Source: Pseudomonas sp. KUIN-1
GTDB taxonomy: Bacteria > Pseudomonadota > Gammaproteobacteria > Pseudomonadales > Pseudomonadaceae
Length of the DNA stretch: 64,000 nt
Direction of reading: 5' to 3'
NCBI RefSeq assembly: GCF_009176725.1
Contig: NZ_AP020337.1
Location: forward strand, 1,116,001 to 1,180,000
Shown: positions 33,807 through 42,933 of the stretch, piece by piece
Layout of the letters: each line of letters starts with the position of its first letter
Numbering within the stretch: the stretch's first letter is position 1
Notes under the pieces: generated by a model
What the model saw: only the letters and a program-made list of their open reading frames with translations
The model's database searches: none
What the model was told of the DNA's origin: nothing
Program-made: the position numbers and the translations under genes

Positions 33807-34898
33807 ATGTACAAGAAACTGTTGCCCGGGACATTGTGTGCGGCCGTAGCGTTGGGAGCGGTCAGCCTTGCTCAGGCTGAAGGGTTGACCCTCGAAGGGA
33901 AGCCGAAAATCGCCATGGTGTATATCAGCCCGCGCAATGATGGCGGCTGGACTCAGGCCTTCGACGAAGCGCGCGTGAAGCTGGAGAAGGATCTGGACAC
34001 AAAAATCCAGTACGTCGAGAGCGTGCCCGAGAACGCTGCGGCGATTACGCCGGTGGTCGACCGACTCATCGCACGCGGTGCCAACATCATCGTCGGCACT
34101 GCATTCGGTTACTCCGACACCTTTCTTGCACTGGCCAGGAAATACCCGAAAGTCGCGTTCCTGAATGGCTCGGGCACCACCAATGCACCCAACCTCGAAT
34201 CGTTTTACGGGCGTACCTACGAGAGCCAGTACCTGTGCGGTATGGCCGCAGGCGCGGCCTCGAAGACCGGCAAGCTGGGGTTTGTCGCCGCCAACCCGTT
34301 CGGCCAGGTCAACTGGACTATCAACGCCTATGAACTGGGCGCCCGGCAGATCAATCCGAAGGCCACCGTCACCGTGGTCTATACCGGTGCCTGGAACGAC
34401 CCGGTCAAGGAACGCGCAGCAACCATGGCGCTGATCGACAATGGTGCCGACGTGGTCGGTCAGCACGTCGACAGCCCGACACCGCAGATCGTCGCTCAGG
34501 AGCGCGGCATTCATGGCACCGGCCACCATCGCGACCTGAGCGAGTTCGCCCCCAAGGCGACGGTCTGTTCTTCGCTGTGGGTCTGGGATCGCTTCCTCGG
34601 GCCTGAGCTGAAGAACATCATTGCCGGCAACTGGACGCCGCCCGCCAACGGCGCGCTGCTGTCGATGCAGCAGGGCGGTACCGATATCAAGCTGACTGCG
34701 GACACGATCATTTCCGATGAGGACCGCAAGAAGATCGAGGCCGAGCGCGCCGAGCTGCTGGCCGGCCGGAAAATCATCTACAGCGGCCCGCTGGCCGATC
34801 GTGACGGCAAGGAGCGGGTGGCGGCCGGTCAGCAGTTGTCTGACCCGGATCTGTGGAAAATGGACTGGTTCGTCGAAGGCGTGAAGACTCAGCAATGA
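33807..34898 (+). CDS. BMP-family ABC transporter substrate-binding protein
   Basis: A 363-residue periplasmic protein with a signal peptide (MYKKLLPGTLCAAVALGAVS, then LAQA). IAMVYISPRNDGGWTQAF and VVDRLIARGANIIVGTAFGY are the BMP/PnrA signature; FLNGSGTTNAPNLESFYGR and WTINAYELGA follow. Members bind nucleosides or purines. Adjacent to rutR and sharing its operators, it most likely binds uracil, uridine or a related pyrimidine source (inference). AGGA precedes the ATG at 33807 by 8 nt. Confidence 0.9.
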   Translation: MYKKLLPGTLCAAVALGAVSLAQAEGLTLEGKPKIAMVYISPRNDGGWTQAFDEARVKLEKDLDTKIQYVESVPENAAAITPVVDRLIARGANIIVGTAFGYSDTFLALARKYPKVAFLNGSGTTNAPNLESFYGRTYESQYLCGMAAGAASKTGKLGFVAANPFGQVNWTINAYELGARQINPKATVTVVYTGAWNDPVKERAATMALIDNGADVVGQHVDSPTPQIVAQERGIHGTGHHRDLSEFAPKATVCSSLWVWDRFLGPELKNIIAGNWTPPANGALLSMQQGGTDIKLTADTIISDEDRKKIEAERAELLAGRKIIYSGPLADRDGKERVAAGQQLSDPDLWKMDWFVEGVKTQQ

Positions 34899-36406
34899 GT
34901 CAGGTCAATGCGCTGCAACTCACCGGCATCAGCAAATCGTTCGATGGCTTCAAGGCGCTGATCGACGCCGACTTCACCGCCTGTTGGGGGGAAGTGCACG
35001 CGCTGCTGGGCGAGAACGGTGCAGGCAAGTCCTCGCTGATGAACATCGCCGCCGGGCTGTATGCACCGGAAACCGGCACCCTGCTGCTGGACGACAATCC
35101 GGTTCAGCTTCAGGGCCCGAGGGACGCCAGCCGCTACCGGATCGGCATGGTTCACCAGCACTTCAAGCTGGTGAAACCGTTCACGGTGGCGCAGAACATT
35201 CTCCTGGCACTGCCCGAGCAACCCGGTGAAGGCAGCTATCGCAAGCGGCTGCGTGCGCTGGAACAGGAAATTGTCGGCAAGGCCGAGACGCTGGGTTTTG
35301 CGATTGACCCGGCGCGCACCGTCGACAGCCTGTCGGTCGCCGAGCAGCAGCGCGTCGAGATTCTCAAGGTGCTGCTGGCCGGTGCGCGGATTCTGATCCT
35401 CGACGAGCCGACGGCAGTGCTGACCGATCAGGAAGCCGAGCGTCTGCTGCTGACCGTTCAGGCATTCGCCCGGCAGGGTGCGGCGGTGGTTCTGGTTACG
35501 CACAAGATGGCTGACGTCAAACGCTATGCCGACCGGGTAACGGTCATGCGCGGCGGGCGCACGATACAGACCCTTGATCCGCAGCGTGTCAGCGTCGAGC
35601 AACTGGTGCAGTTGACTGTGGGCGAATCGGTGCCGGTTGCCGAGCATCAACCGGCGACACCCGGTGAGGTGCGTTTGCAGGTCAAAGAGTTGCGCAGCGT
35701 CGGCAGCAGTACGCTCAACGGCGTCAACCTGACCCTGCACGCCGGGCAGATTTACGGCATCGCAGGCGTGGGTGGCAATGGTCAGGCCGAGCTGGCCAAC
35801 GCGCTGATGGGGCTGGCGCAAGCGACCGAGGGTGAAATCCACATGGCCGGGTTTGGCGATTTGCGCGACGCGTCGGCCGATCAGCGTCGGCAGTTGCGCA
35901 TCGCCTCGATCCCGGCCGACCGCTACGGCGCGGCGCTGGCCGGGTCGCTGTCGGTGGCCGAGAACTTTGCTATCGGCAATATCCACAGCGGGCAGTACGG
36001 CTCTTTCTGGCGTCTGGGCTACAAGCGCCTGAAACAGGATGCACAGCGCGCCGTGGCGGACTTCGACGTACAAGGCGTGCGCTCTCTCGATCAGAAAGCT
36101 GCGCTGTTGTCGGGAGGCAACGCACAGAAACTGGTGATCGCCCGCGAATTCAGCCGCGACCCGCAATTGGTGCTGGTGCACAGCCCGAGCCGCGGCCTGG
36201 ATGTGCGTGCCACCCAAGCGGTGCACGCCCGTTTGCGAGCAGCACGGGACGCGGGTGCTGCGGTGCTGGTGATCAGCGAGGATCTGGACGAGGTATTGGC
36301 CCTGGCTGACCGTGTCGGCGTGATGAACGGCGGGCGCATCGTCGCCGAGTTCGCGCACCCTGCCGACCGGCAAGCCATCGGCAAAGCGATGGTGAGCCAT
36401 GACTGA
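34895..36406 (+). CDS. ABC transporter ATPase, two nucleotide-binding domains
   Basis: A 503-residue cytosolic ATPase of the sugar/nucleoside (CUT2-like) type. N-terminal Walker A GENGAGKSSLMN, an atypical signature SVAEQQRVEIL and Walker B ILILDEPTAVLT are intact. The C-terminal domain has degenerate Walker A GVGGNGQAELA. Overlaps the binding-protein stop by 4 bp (ATGA) and the following permease by 8 bp. It energises the two permeases. Confidence 0.93.
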   Translation: MSQVNALQLTGISKSFDGFKALIDADFTACWGEVHALLGENGAGKSSLMNIAAGLYAPETGTLLLDDNPVQLQGPRDASRYRIGMVHQHFKLVKPFTVAQNILLALPEQPGEGSYRKRLRALEQEIVGKAETLGFAIDPARTVDSLSVAEQQRVEILKVLLAGARILILDEPTAVLTDQEAERLLLTVQAFARQGAAVVLVTHKMADVKRYADRVTVMRGGRTIQTLDPQRVSVEQLVQLTVGESVPVAEHQPATPGEVRLQVKELRSVGSSTLNGVNLTLHAGQIYGIAGVGGNGQAELANALMGLAQATEGEIHMAGFGDLRDASADQRRQLRIASIPADRYGAALAGSLSVAENFAIGNIHSGQYGSFWRLGYKRLKQDAQRAVADFDVQGVRSLDQKAALLSGGNAQKLVIAREFSRDPQLVLVHSPSRGLDVRATQAVHARLRAARDAGAAVLVISEDLDEVLALADRVGVMNGGRIVAEFAHPADRQAIGKAMVSHD

Positions 36407-37508
36407 ATCAGTACAACCGATGACATCCGCACGGCAACCCTTGCTGGCGCGGCGCTACACCCTGGAGCTTCGTCAGCAGACCGGCTGGCTATTGCAGGCG
36501 CTGATCATTGCTCTGGCGTTGCTGATCGGACTGACGATCTGCACCGTGATTCTGATTCTTGCCGGCGTGCCTGCTGACGAGCTGCTCAACGAGTTCGTCG
36601 TGCAGACGGTGTTCGATGCGCAAAACTTCAAGGCAGTGCTGTTTCAGGCATCGCCGATGATCATGGTCGGGCTCGCCGGGTGCATGGCGTTTCGGGCGCG
36701 TTTCTGGAACCTGGGGCTGGAAGGCCAGATGATCTGGGGCGCGATTGGCGCCACGGCGATTTCGCTGTTTCAGGTGGGCCCGGAGGCTTTGCGTCTGCCG
36801 CTGATGATGGCGGCAGCCGTGATCTGCGGATTGTTGTGGAGCCTGGGGCCGGTGCTGCTGAAGCTCAAGTGGCAGGTCAACGAGATCATCTCGACGCTGA
36901 TGCTCAATTACATCGCCGCCAATTTCCTCCTGCACCTGGTGTACGGCAGTTGGAAGGACCCGCGCGACAACTTTCCCTATTCCCCCGCGTTCCAGAGCTT
37001 CGAGCGGCTGCCCGACCTGTTTGCCGGGTATAACGCGGCGATCCCTCTGGCGCTGCTGGTCACTGGTCTGACCCTGTGGTTCGTCGGTGTTTCGCGGGCC
37101 GGGCTGTACCTGCGCTTTGTCGATGCCAACCCGAAAGTTGCCGGAGCGGTGGGCGTACCGGTGCGCAAGATGATCATCGGCACCGTGCTGCTGTCGGGCG
37201 CGCTGGCCGGGCTTGCAGGTTTTGTCGTGACCTCGGGGCAGGAAGGGCGCCTTACTCAATCGTTCTATCAGGGCTACGGTTTTTCCGGGATTCTCATCGC
37301 CTTTCTGGCCCGCAACAACCCGGTGGCCGCCACCGTGGTCGCGTTGCTGATCGCCATGCTGTTCGTGGCCGGGCGCAACCTGCAGGTGTTCTATCAGATT
37401 CCGTTTTCGATGGTGCAACTGATCCAGGCGATTCTGGTGATCTGCGTCGCGTCGTCGGACTTTTTCATCCGCCATCGCCTGCGACGCATTCAGGCAGGAG
37501 AACGTTGA
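36399..37508 (+). CDS. ABC transporter permease 1 (BMP/nucleoside type)
   Basis: A 369-residue inner-membrane protein with about nine helices. FRARFWNLGLEGQMIWGAIG is the diagnostic BPD_transp_2 segment, and KWQVNEIISTLMLNYIA and LSGALAGLAGFVV match nucleoside permeases. Starts inside the ATPase gene end and its stop overlaps the next ATG, so it is a tightly coupled operon. Confidence 0.93.
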   Translation: MTESVQPMTSARQPLLARRYTLELRQQTGWLLQALIIALALLIGLTICTVILILAGVPADELLNEFVVQTVFDAQNFKAVLFQASPMIMVGLAGCMAFRARFWNLGLEGQMIWGAIGATAISLFQVGPEALRLPLMMAAAVICGLLWSLGPVLLKLKWQVNEIISTLMLNYIAANFLLHLVYGSWKDPRDNFPYSPAFQSFERLPDLFAGYNAAIPLALLVTGLTLWFVGVSRAGLYLRFVDANPKVAGAVGVPVRKMIIGTVLLSGALAGLAGFVVTSGQEGRLTQSFYQGYGFSGILIAFLARNNPVAATVVALLIAMLFVAGRNLQVFYQIPFSMVQLIQAILVICVASSDFFIRHRLRRIQAGER

Positions 37509-38434
37509 TGGAGCTTATTTCCCACTGGCTGGGCAGCGCACCGGATTTTGCCGTGCCGTTCGCCCTGGCAGCGCTGGGCCTGATCCTCATCGAGCGCAGC
37601 GGTGTACTGGCGCTGGGCGTCGAAGGGCTGATGCTGGTCGGCGCACTGGCGGGCATCGGTATGCAGTTGAGCCTCGGCTCGCCGGGCCTTTCGCTGCTGG
37701 CGTCGATGGCGGCGGCAGGTCTGGTGTCGTTGCTGTTTGCGCTGATGGTGCTGGTGTTGCGGATCAACCAGGTGATCGCCGGGCTGGCGCTGGTGTTCTT
37801 TTGTCAGGGCTTGACCGGGCTGCTGGGCACGCTGCTGGGCTGGACCAACCGTCCGGTCAGCGGCCTTCAGGCGGTCGAGCTGTGGCCGTTGTCCGAGCTG
37901 CCCGTGGTGGGCCGGGTATTTGTGCAGAACCCGCTGGTGTACCTGACCGTGGTGATTTTCATCGCGGTGGTCTGGCTGCTCGATCGCACGCGCACCGGGC
38001 TGCGTTTGCGCGCGGTGGGCGAGAACCCGCAGGCCGCCGATGCCGCAGGTATTTCCGTGCTCGGTTACCGCCTGGCGGCGATTGTCGCCGGCTCCGCGTT
38101 GATGGGGCTGGCCGGCGGTTTCATTGCCGTGCTCAGCACCAAGATGTGGATCGCCGACATGACCGGCGGACGCGGCTGGATCGCGGTTTCACTGGTGATC
38201 TTCGCGCGCTGGTCGCCGTGGCGTGCGCTGGCCGGTGCCTTGCTGTTCGGCGGTATCGAGGCGCTGATTCCGCAGTTGGCGGCAACCGGCGTGCGCCTGC
38301 CTCAGTATTTCGTCTTGATGACGCCCTATGCGGTCACCCTGTTGGTCATGGTCTGGGTGGCGAGCGGCAAGCGTCAATCGAGCAGCCAGCCCGGTGCGCT
38401 GGGCGAACCCTACATTCGCGAGGAGCGCCGCTGA
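37508..38434 (+). CDS. ABC transporter permease 2 (BMP/nucleoside type)
   Basis: A 308-residue partner permease. ERSGVLALGVEGLMLVGAL is the signature equivalent to that of permease 1. GLRLRAVGENPQAADAAGI is the coupling segment, and GRGWIAVSLVIFARWSP the last conserved block. ATG 37508 overlaps the previous stop. It ends the four-gene transport operon. Confidence 0.93.
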   Translation: MELISHWLGSAPDFAVPFALAALGLILIERSGVLALGVEGLMLVGALAGIGMQLSLGSPGLSLLASMAAAGLVSLLFALMVLVLRINQVIAGLALVFFCQGLTGLLGTLLGWTNRPVSGLQAVELWPLSELPVVGRVFVQNPLVYLTVVIFIAVVWLLDRTRTGLRLRAVGENPQAADAAGISVLGYRLAAIVAGSALMGLAGGFIAVLSTKMWIADMTGGRGWIAVSLVIFARWSPWRALAGALLFGGIEALIPQLAATGVRLPQYFVLMTPYAVTLLVMVWVASGKRQSSSQPGALGEPYIREERR

Positions 38435-38540
38435 GCGCAGAAGCCCGCAAGACGGGCGGTTCAGCACGGGTTAAGGAATTTTTGATAGCGGGTATGCTCT
38501 AATCCGGTTACCAGCGTTCGTCAAAACCAGGAGCACCTGA

Positions 38541-39230
38541 ATGTTTACCTCGCGTCGTTTGATCATTGTTGCCACCGCCGTAGCCATGCTTTCCGGCTGT
38601 GCAACATCCAATCCCTATGACAATCAAGGCCAGGCGCAAAGCTCCGGTGGTATGAGCAAAACGGCCAAGTACGGCGGACTCGGCGCATTGGCCGGTGCGG
38701 TAGCCGGCGCGGCCATCGATCACAATCATCGCGGCAAGGGTGCCCTGATTGGCGCAGCAGTGGCAGGTGCCGCATCGGCGGGTTATGGCTACTACGCAGA
38801 CAAGCAGGAAGCTGCGCTGCGCGAGAGCATGGCCAACACCGGTGTCGAGGTACAGCGTCAGGGTGACCAGATCAAACTGATCATGCCGGGTAACATCACG
38901 TTCGCGACGGACTCTTCGGCCATTGCCAGCAGCTTCTATTCGCCGCTCAACAATCTGGCCAGCTCGCTCAAGCAGTTCAACCAGAACAACATTGAAATCG
39001 TCGGTTACACCGACAGCACCGGCAGCCGCCAGCACAACATGGACCTGTCGCAACAGCGCGCCCAGAGCGTCGCGACTTACCTGACCTCGCAGGGCGTCGA
39101 TCAAGCGCACCTGTCAGTGCGCGGTGCAGGGCCTGATCAACCGATTGCCAGCAACGCCGACGTCAACGGCCGCGCCCAGAACCGTCGCGTAGAGGTCAAC
39201 CTCAAGCCGATTCCGGGTCAGCAGTACTGA
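38541..39230 (+). CDS. OmpA-family outer-membrane lipoprotein (YiaD-like)
   Basis: A 229-residue lipoprotein with lipobox AMLSGC. After it comes a glycine-zipper region (GGLGALAGAVAGAAIDHNHR, GAAVAGAASAGYGYY) and then an OmpA peptidoglycan-binding domain (NIEIVGYTDSTGSRQHN, LSQQRAQSVATYL, NRRVEVNLKP). It links the outer membrane to the cell wall. In P. aeruginosa the equivalent gene lies beside the acyltransferase-pta block, as here. Confidence 0.95.
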   Translation: MFTSRRLIIVATAVAMLSGCATSNPYDNQGQAQSSGGMSKTAKYGGLGALAGAVAGAAIDHNHRGKGALIGAAVAGAASAGYGYYADKQEAALRESMANTGVEVQRQGDQIKLIMPGNITFATDSSAIASSFYSPLNNLASSLKQFNQNNIEIVGYTDSTGSRQHNMDLSQQRAQSVATYLTSQGVDQAHLSVRGAGPDQPIASNADVNGRAQNRRVEVNLKPIPGQQY

Positions 39231-39256
39231 TCGACACCGCTGCGTCCACCTGACAG

Positions 39257-39397
39257 CGGACGCAGAGTATCAGCACGATAGTTGAGATCATCGTTCCTCA
39301 CGCTCCAGCGTGGCAATGCAGTTCGCGACGCTCTGCGTCGCAAAGAGGACGCAGAGCGTCCAGAACGGCATGCCAACGCGGAGCATTGGCACGATGG
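39257..39397. repeat. Composite dispersed palindromic repeat, copy E
   Basis: Modules GTTCCTCACGCTCCAGCGTGG, CGCGACGCTCTGCGTCGC, GGACGCAGAGCGTCC and GCCAACGCGGAGCATTGGC occur in the same order as in copies A and D. It sits between the convergent OmpA-like and acyltransferase genes. Confidence 0.88.
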
Positions 39398-39436
39398 ATG
39401 GCTGAAACGTCAGGCTTGCGGCGGCCTTGATGGCCT

Positions 39437-39460
39437 CTTCGCGAGCAAGCTCGCTTCCAC
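39437..39460. repeat. Single REP unit
   Basis: CTTCGCGAGCAAGCTCGCTT, continuing CCAC, is the same unit as each arm of the pair at 6159-6248 with a few changes. It is internally palindromic (GCGAGC/GCTCGC). Confidence 0.8.
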
Positions 39461-39476
39461 TTCCCACAAGTCAATA

Positions 39477-40382
39477 TCAATGCGGCGCCGGATACTGCTC
39501 ATGCAGGCTGTCCAGCAGTCGGTCTTTCTCTTCCCATAGCGTATTGATCCACTGCTGGAATTCCAGGCGGTATTCGCCGTCCTGGTCGTAATTTTTGCCT
39601 AGAAACTGCTGCGGGATTTTGATCTCTTCGAAGTGGGCGACCACTTCCTTCACGTTGCCGCACAGCAGGTCCCAGTAGCCGGGTTGTCCGCCAGGGTAGT
39701 GGATGGTCACGTTGATGATCGATTCCAGCTGTTCGCCCATCGCATCGAGCACGAAGGCAATGCCGCCGGCCTTGGGTTTGAGCAGGTGGCGGAAGGGTGA
39801 GTTCTGTTGCGCGTGTTTGCCGGCCGTGAAGCGCGTGCCTTCTGCGAAGTTGAAAATCCCCACCGGGTTATGGCGAAACTTCGCGCAGGTGCGGCGAGTG
39901 GTTTCCAGGTCCTTGCCTTTCTTTTCTGGGTGTTTGGCAAGGTACGCCTTGGAGTAGCGCTTCATGAACGGAAAGCCCAGCGCCCACCACGCCAGACCGA
40001 TCACTGGAACCCAGATCAACTCCTGCTTGAGGAAAAACTTCAAGGGGCGAATACGTCGGTTGAGCACGTACTGCAAGACCATGATGTCGACCCAGCTCTG
40101 GTGATTGCTGGTGACCAGATACGAGTGCTGGTAATCCAGCCCTTCCAGACCGCTCAGGTGCCAGCGGGTGTGGCACAGCAGTCTGATCCAGGCATTGTTG
40201 TTGCCGATCCAGGTTTCATGGATGTGGCTCATCAGCCAGTCGGTGAAGCGCTGTGCCGCAGAGAAGGGCAGGCAGATCTTGAGGATCGTGACCGCGAACA
40301 GCACCGTGCAGCAGACGATGGTGTTCAGCGCCAGCAACAGCGAGGCAATGACGCCGCGTAACGGGGCAGGCAGGAAATCCAT
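39477..40382 (-). CDS. Acyltransferase (1-acyl-glycerol-3-phosphate type, YihG-like)
   Basis: A 301-residue membrane-associated acyltransferase. The N-terminal hydrophobic helix (PLRGVIASLLLALNTIVCC) is followed by the H-x4-D catalytic motif in TSNHQSWVDIMVLQ, then FNFAEGTRFTAGKHAQQNSP, the glycerophosphate-binding block. It probably acylates lysophosphatidate. The start at 40382 gives MDFLPAPLRG; the upstream in-frame start is less likely. It is downstream of pta on the same strand, 63 bp away. Confidence 0.9.
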   Translation of the reverse strand: MDFLPAPLRGVIASLLLALNTIVCCTVLFAVTILKICLPFSAAQRFTDWLMSHIHETWIGNNNAWIRLLCHTRWHLSGLEGLDYQHSYLVTSNHQSWVDIMVLQYVLNRRIRPLKFFLKQELIWVPVIGLAWWALGFPFMKRYSKAYLAKHPEKKGKDLETTRRTCAKFRHNPVGIFNFAEGTRFTAGKHAQQNSPFRHLLKPKAGGIAFVLDAMGEQLESIINVTIHYPGGQPGYWDLLCGNVKEVVAHFEEIKIPQQFLGKNYDQDGEYRLEFQQWINTLWEEKDRLLDSLHEQYPAPH

Positions 40383-40445
40383 TAGGAAGATGGCTCCGCA
40401 AGTTATCGGAAGCCGCAGACTGCTCTGCGGCACTCGGGTCAGGTA

Positions 40446-42536
40446 TCAGGACAGCGTGTCGGCCTGTATGGCTGTCAGCGCGATGGTGTAGACAATGTCG
40501 TCGACCTGCGCGCCGCGCGGCAGATCGTTTACCGGTTTGCGCAGGCCCTGCAGCATCGGGCCGAGGCTCACACAGTCGGCACTGCGTTGCACCGCCTTGT
40601 ACGTGGTATTGCCGGTGTTCAGGTCGGGGAACACGAACACGTTGGCGCGTCCTGCGACCGCGCTGTCTGGAGCCAGCTGCCGGGCGACCTGTTCGTTTGC
40701 GGCCGCATCATACTGCAGCGGCCCGTCGATCAATAGATCGCGGCGGGTTTCGCGTGCCAGTTGCGTCGCTTCGCGGACCTTTTCGACTTCTTCGCCGCTG
40801 GCCGAGTTGCCGCTGGAATAGCTGATCATCGCCACACGCGGCGAGATGCCGAACGCAGTGGCCGAATCGGCGCTCTGCAAGGCAATCTCGGACAGCTCGC
40901 TGGCACTCGGATGCGGGTTCATGATGCAGTCGCCGTACATCAGCACCTGCTCGGGAAAGAGCATGAAGAACACTGAAGACACCAGCGTGCAGCCTGGCGC
41001 GGTCTTGATCAGTTGCAGGGCCGGGCGGATGGTGTTGGCGGTGGAGTGAATGACGCCGGACACCAGCCCGTCGACCTCATCCAGCGCGAGCATCACCGTA
41101 CCGATCACCACCGGGTCTTCGAGCTGTTGCTCAGCCATGGGCGCGTTCAGGCTTTTGCTTTTGCGCAGTTCCACCATCGGCGCAACGTAGCGTTCACGAA
41201 TCAGGTCCGGGTCAAGAATTTCCAGCCCCTGCGGCAGCTCGATGCCGTGCGCCTGCGCAACGGCATGCACTTCCTCGGGCCTGGCCAGCAACACGCAACG
41301 CGCGATACCGCGCGCCTGGCAGATGGCGGCAGCCTGAATGGTCAGCGGTTCGTTGCCTTCAGGCAGCACGATGCGCTTGTTGGCCGCCTGCGCGCGCTGG
41401 ATCAACTGATAGCGAAACACCGCAGGCGACAGGCGCAGCTCGCGGGGTGTACCGCAGCGCTGGTGCAGCCAGTTGGCGTCCAGATGACTGGCAACGAAAT
41501 CGGTGATGTTTTCCGCGCGCTCGCGGTCATCGATGGGGATTTCCTTGTTCAACTGATTCAGGCGATTGGCCGTGTCATACGAACCGCTGCTGACCGACAG
41601 CACCGGCAGCCCCGCCTGCAGTGCGCCGCGGCACAGCTCCATGATGCGTGGGTCGGGCACGGTATCGCTGGTCAGCAGCAGACCGGCCAGCGGTACGCCG
41701 TTTATGGCTGCAAGGCTCACCGCCAGGATGATGTCGTCGCGGTCGCCCGGCGTCACCACCAGCACCCCCGGCTTGAGCAGTGGAACCGTATTGAGCACGG
41801 TCCGCGCACAAATGATGATTCTGGTCATGCGGCGCTGATCGTAGTCGCCTGCGTTCAGCACCTGCGCGCCGAGCAGCTCGGCCACATCGCGGGTACGCGG
41901 TGCGTTGAGTTCGGCGCGATACGGAATGCAGCCCAGCAGGCGAAAGTCGCCGCTGCGCAGCAAGGGGGAGTGCTCTTTCAGGCGCGAGGCGAAGACTTCC
42001 ATGCTTTCTTCGGTGCGCACCTTGTTGAGTATCACGCCCAGCACCTTGGGATCCTTGGGGCCGCCAAACAGCTGGGCCTGCAATTCGACCCTGCCCGACA
42101 GATCGGCGAGCACTTCGTTTTCCGGAGCAGAGACCAGAATGACTTCGGCATCCAGGCTCTTGGCCAAATGCAGATTGACCCGTGCGGCATAGCTCGCGCT
42201 GCGGGTCGGGACCATGCCTTCGACGACCAGCACGTCCTTGCCGACAGCTGCCTGCTGATAAAGATTGATGATCTCTTCGAGCAGTTCATCCAGTTGACCA
42301 TCACCGAGCATGCGCTCGACATGCGCAAGTCCCAGAGGCTTGGGCGGCTTGAGGCCATGGGTGCGAGCCATCAGTTCGGTCGAGCGCTCGGGGCCCAGAT
42401 CGCCGGGATGTGGCTGGGCGATCGGTTTGAAAAAGCCTACTTTCAAACCAGCGCGCTCCAGCGTGCGCACCAGTCCCAGGCTGATGGAGGTCAACCCCAC
42501 GCCAAAGTCAGTGGGGGCGATAAAAAAAGTCTGCAT
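40446..42536 (-). CDS. pta: Phosphate acetyltransferase
   Basis: A 696-residue long-form enzyme joining acetyl-CoA and phosphate to acetyl phosphate. The N-terminal third is a BioD-like P-loop domain (MQTFFIAPTDFGVGLTSISL), the middle a DRTGG domain, and the C-terminal third the catalytic domain (QRAQAANKRIVLPEGNEPLT, then SVFFMLFPEQVLMYGDC and NVFVFPDLNTGNTTYK). It works with acetate kinase in acetate metabolism. ackA is not in the window, although in P. aeruginosa it lies beside slyD. Confidence 0.96.
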   Translation of the reverse strand: MQTFFIAPTDFGVGLTSISLGLVRTLERAGLKVGFFKPIAQPHPGDLGPERSTELMARTHGLKPPKPLGLAHVERMLGDGQLDELLEEIINLYQQAAVGKDVLVVEGMVPTRSASYAARVNLHLAKSLDAEVILVSAPENEVLADLSGRVELQAQLFGGPKDPKVLGVILNKVRTEESMEVFASRLKEHSPLLRSGDFRLLGCIPYRAELNAPRTRDVAELLGAQVLNAGDYDQRRMTRIIICARTVLNTVPLLKPGVLVVTPGDRDDIILAVSLAAINGVPLAGLLLTSDTVPDPRIMELCRGALQAGLPVLSVSSGSYDTANRLNQLNKEIPIDDRERAENITDFVASHLDANWLHQRCGTPRELRLSPAVFRYQLIQRAQAANKRIVLPEGNEPLTIQAAAICQARGIARCVLLARPEEVHAVAQAHGIELPQGLEILDPDLIRERYVAPMVELRKSKSLNAPMAEQQLEDPVVIGTVMLALDEVDGLVSGVIHSTANTIRPALQLIKTAPGCTLVSSVFFMLFPEQVLMYGDCIMNPHPSASELSEIALQSADSATAFGISPRVAMISYSSGNSASGEEVEKVREATQLARETRRDLLIDGPLQYDAAANEQVARQLAPDSAVAGRANVFVFPDLNTGNTTYKAVQRSADCVSLGPMLQGLRKPVNDLPRGAQVDDIVYTIALTAIQADTLS

Positions 42537-42613
42537 ACTGGCTTCTCGATTGAGCAGTGCAAGGGTCGCAGCACATAGGGAACCGCTGCCGACCGAAAAA
42601 GTCCGGAAACCGT

Positions 42614-42841
42614 CTAACGCGATTTCTCTGCCGCAAGACTATCGTTATCCGCAGCGTTCGCACACCAGCCGCAAAGAAAGGCTTTACCGGTCATCTGTTG
42701 ACGCTGTGCAGGATCCAGTACCCAGGCGCGTGACTGCCAGGGAGGCTGATGACGCAGGTGCTGAGTGTGGCCGCAGGACAGTAGCGCAATCCAGTGCCCT
42801 TCTTCATCCTGGCTGAAACCGATAACGGTTGAACTTTCCAA
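42614..42841 (-). CDS. DUF3565 small protein
   Basis: A 75-residue protein whose conserved middle (DEEGHWIALLSCGHTQHLRH) and paired cysteines (AFLCGWCA) match DUF3565, probably a small metal-binding fold. It diverges from slyD and lies upstream of pta on the same strand. Function unknown. Confidence 0.8.
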   Translation of the reverse strand: MESSTVIGFSQDEEGHWIALLSCGHTQHLRHQPPWQSRAWVLDPAQRQQMTGKAFLCGWCANAADNDSLAAEKSR

Positions 42842-42933
42842 TCAGGGCCGTCCGTCAGAGTTGCGTTCGCTTTCGGGCGATTGCTTGGTTAAACTTGCCC
42901 GTTCTTCAATCTTAAGCAAAAGGTCTTGTCCCC

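Noticed and set aside
37076..37507. Long upstream extension of the second transporter permease
   Set aside because: The family N-terminus MELISHWLG at 37508 and its overlap with the previous stop show the true start.
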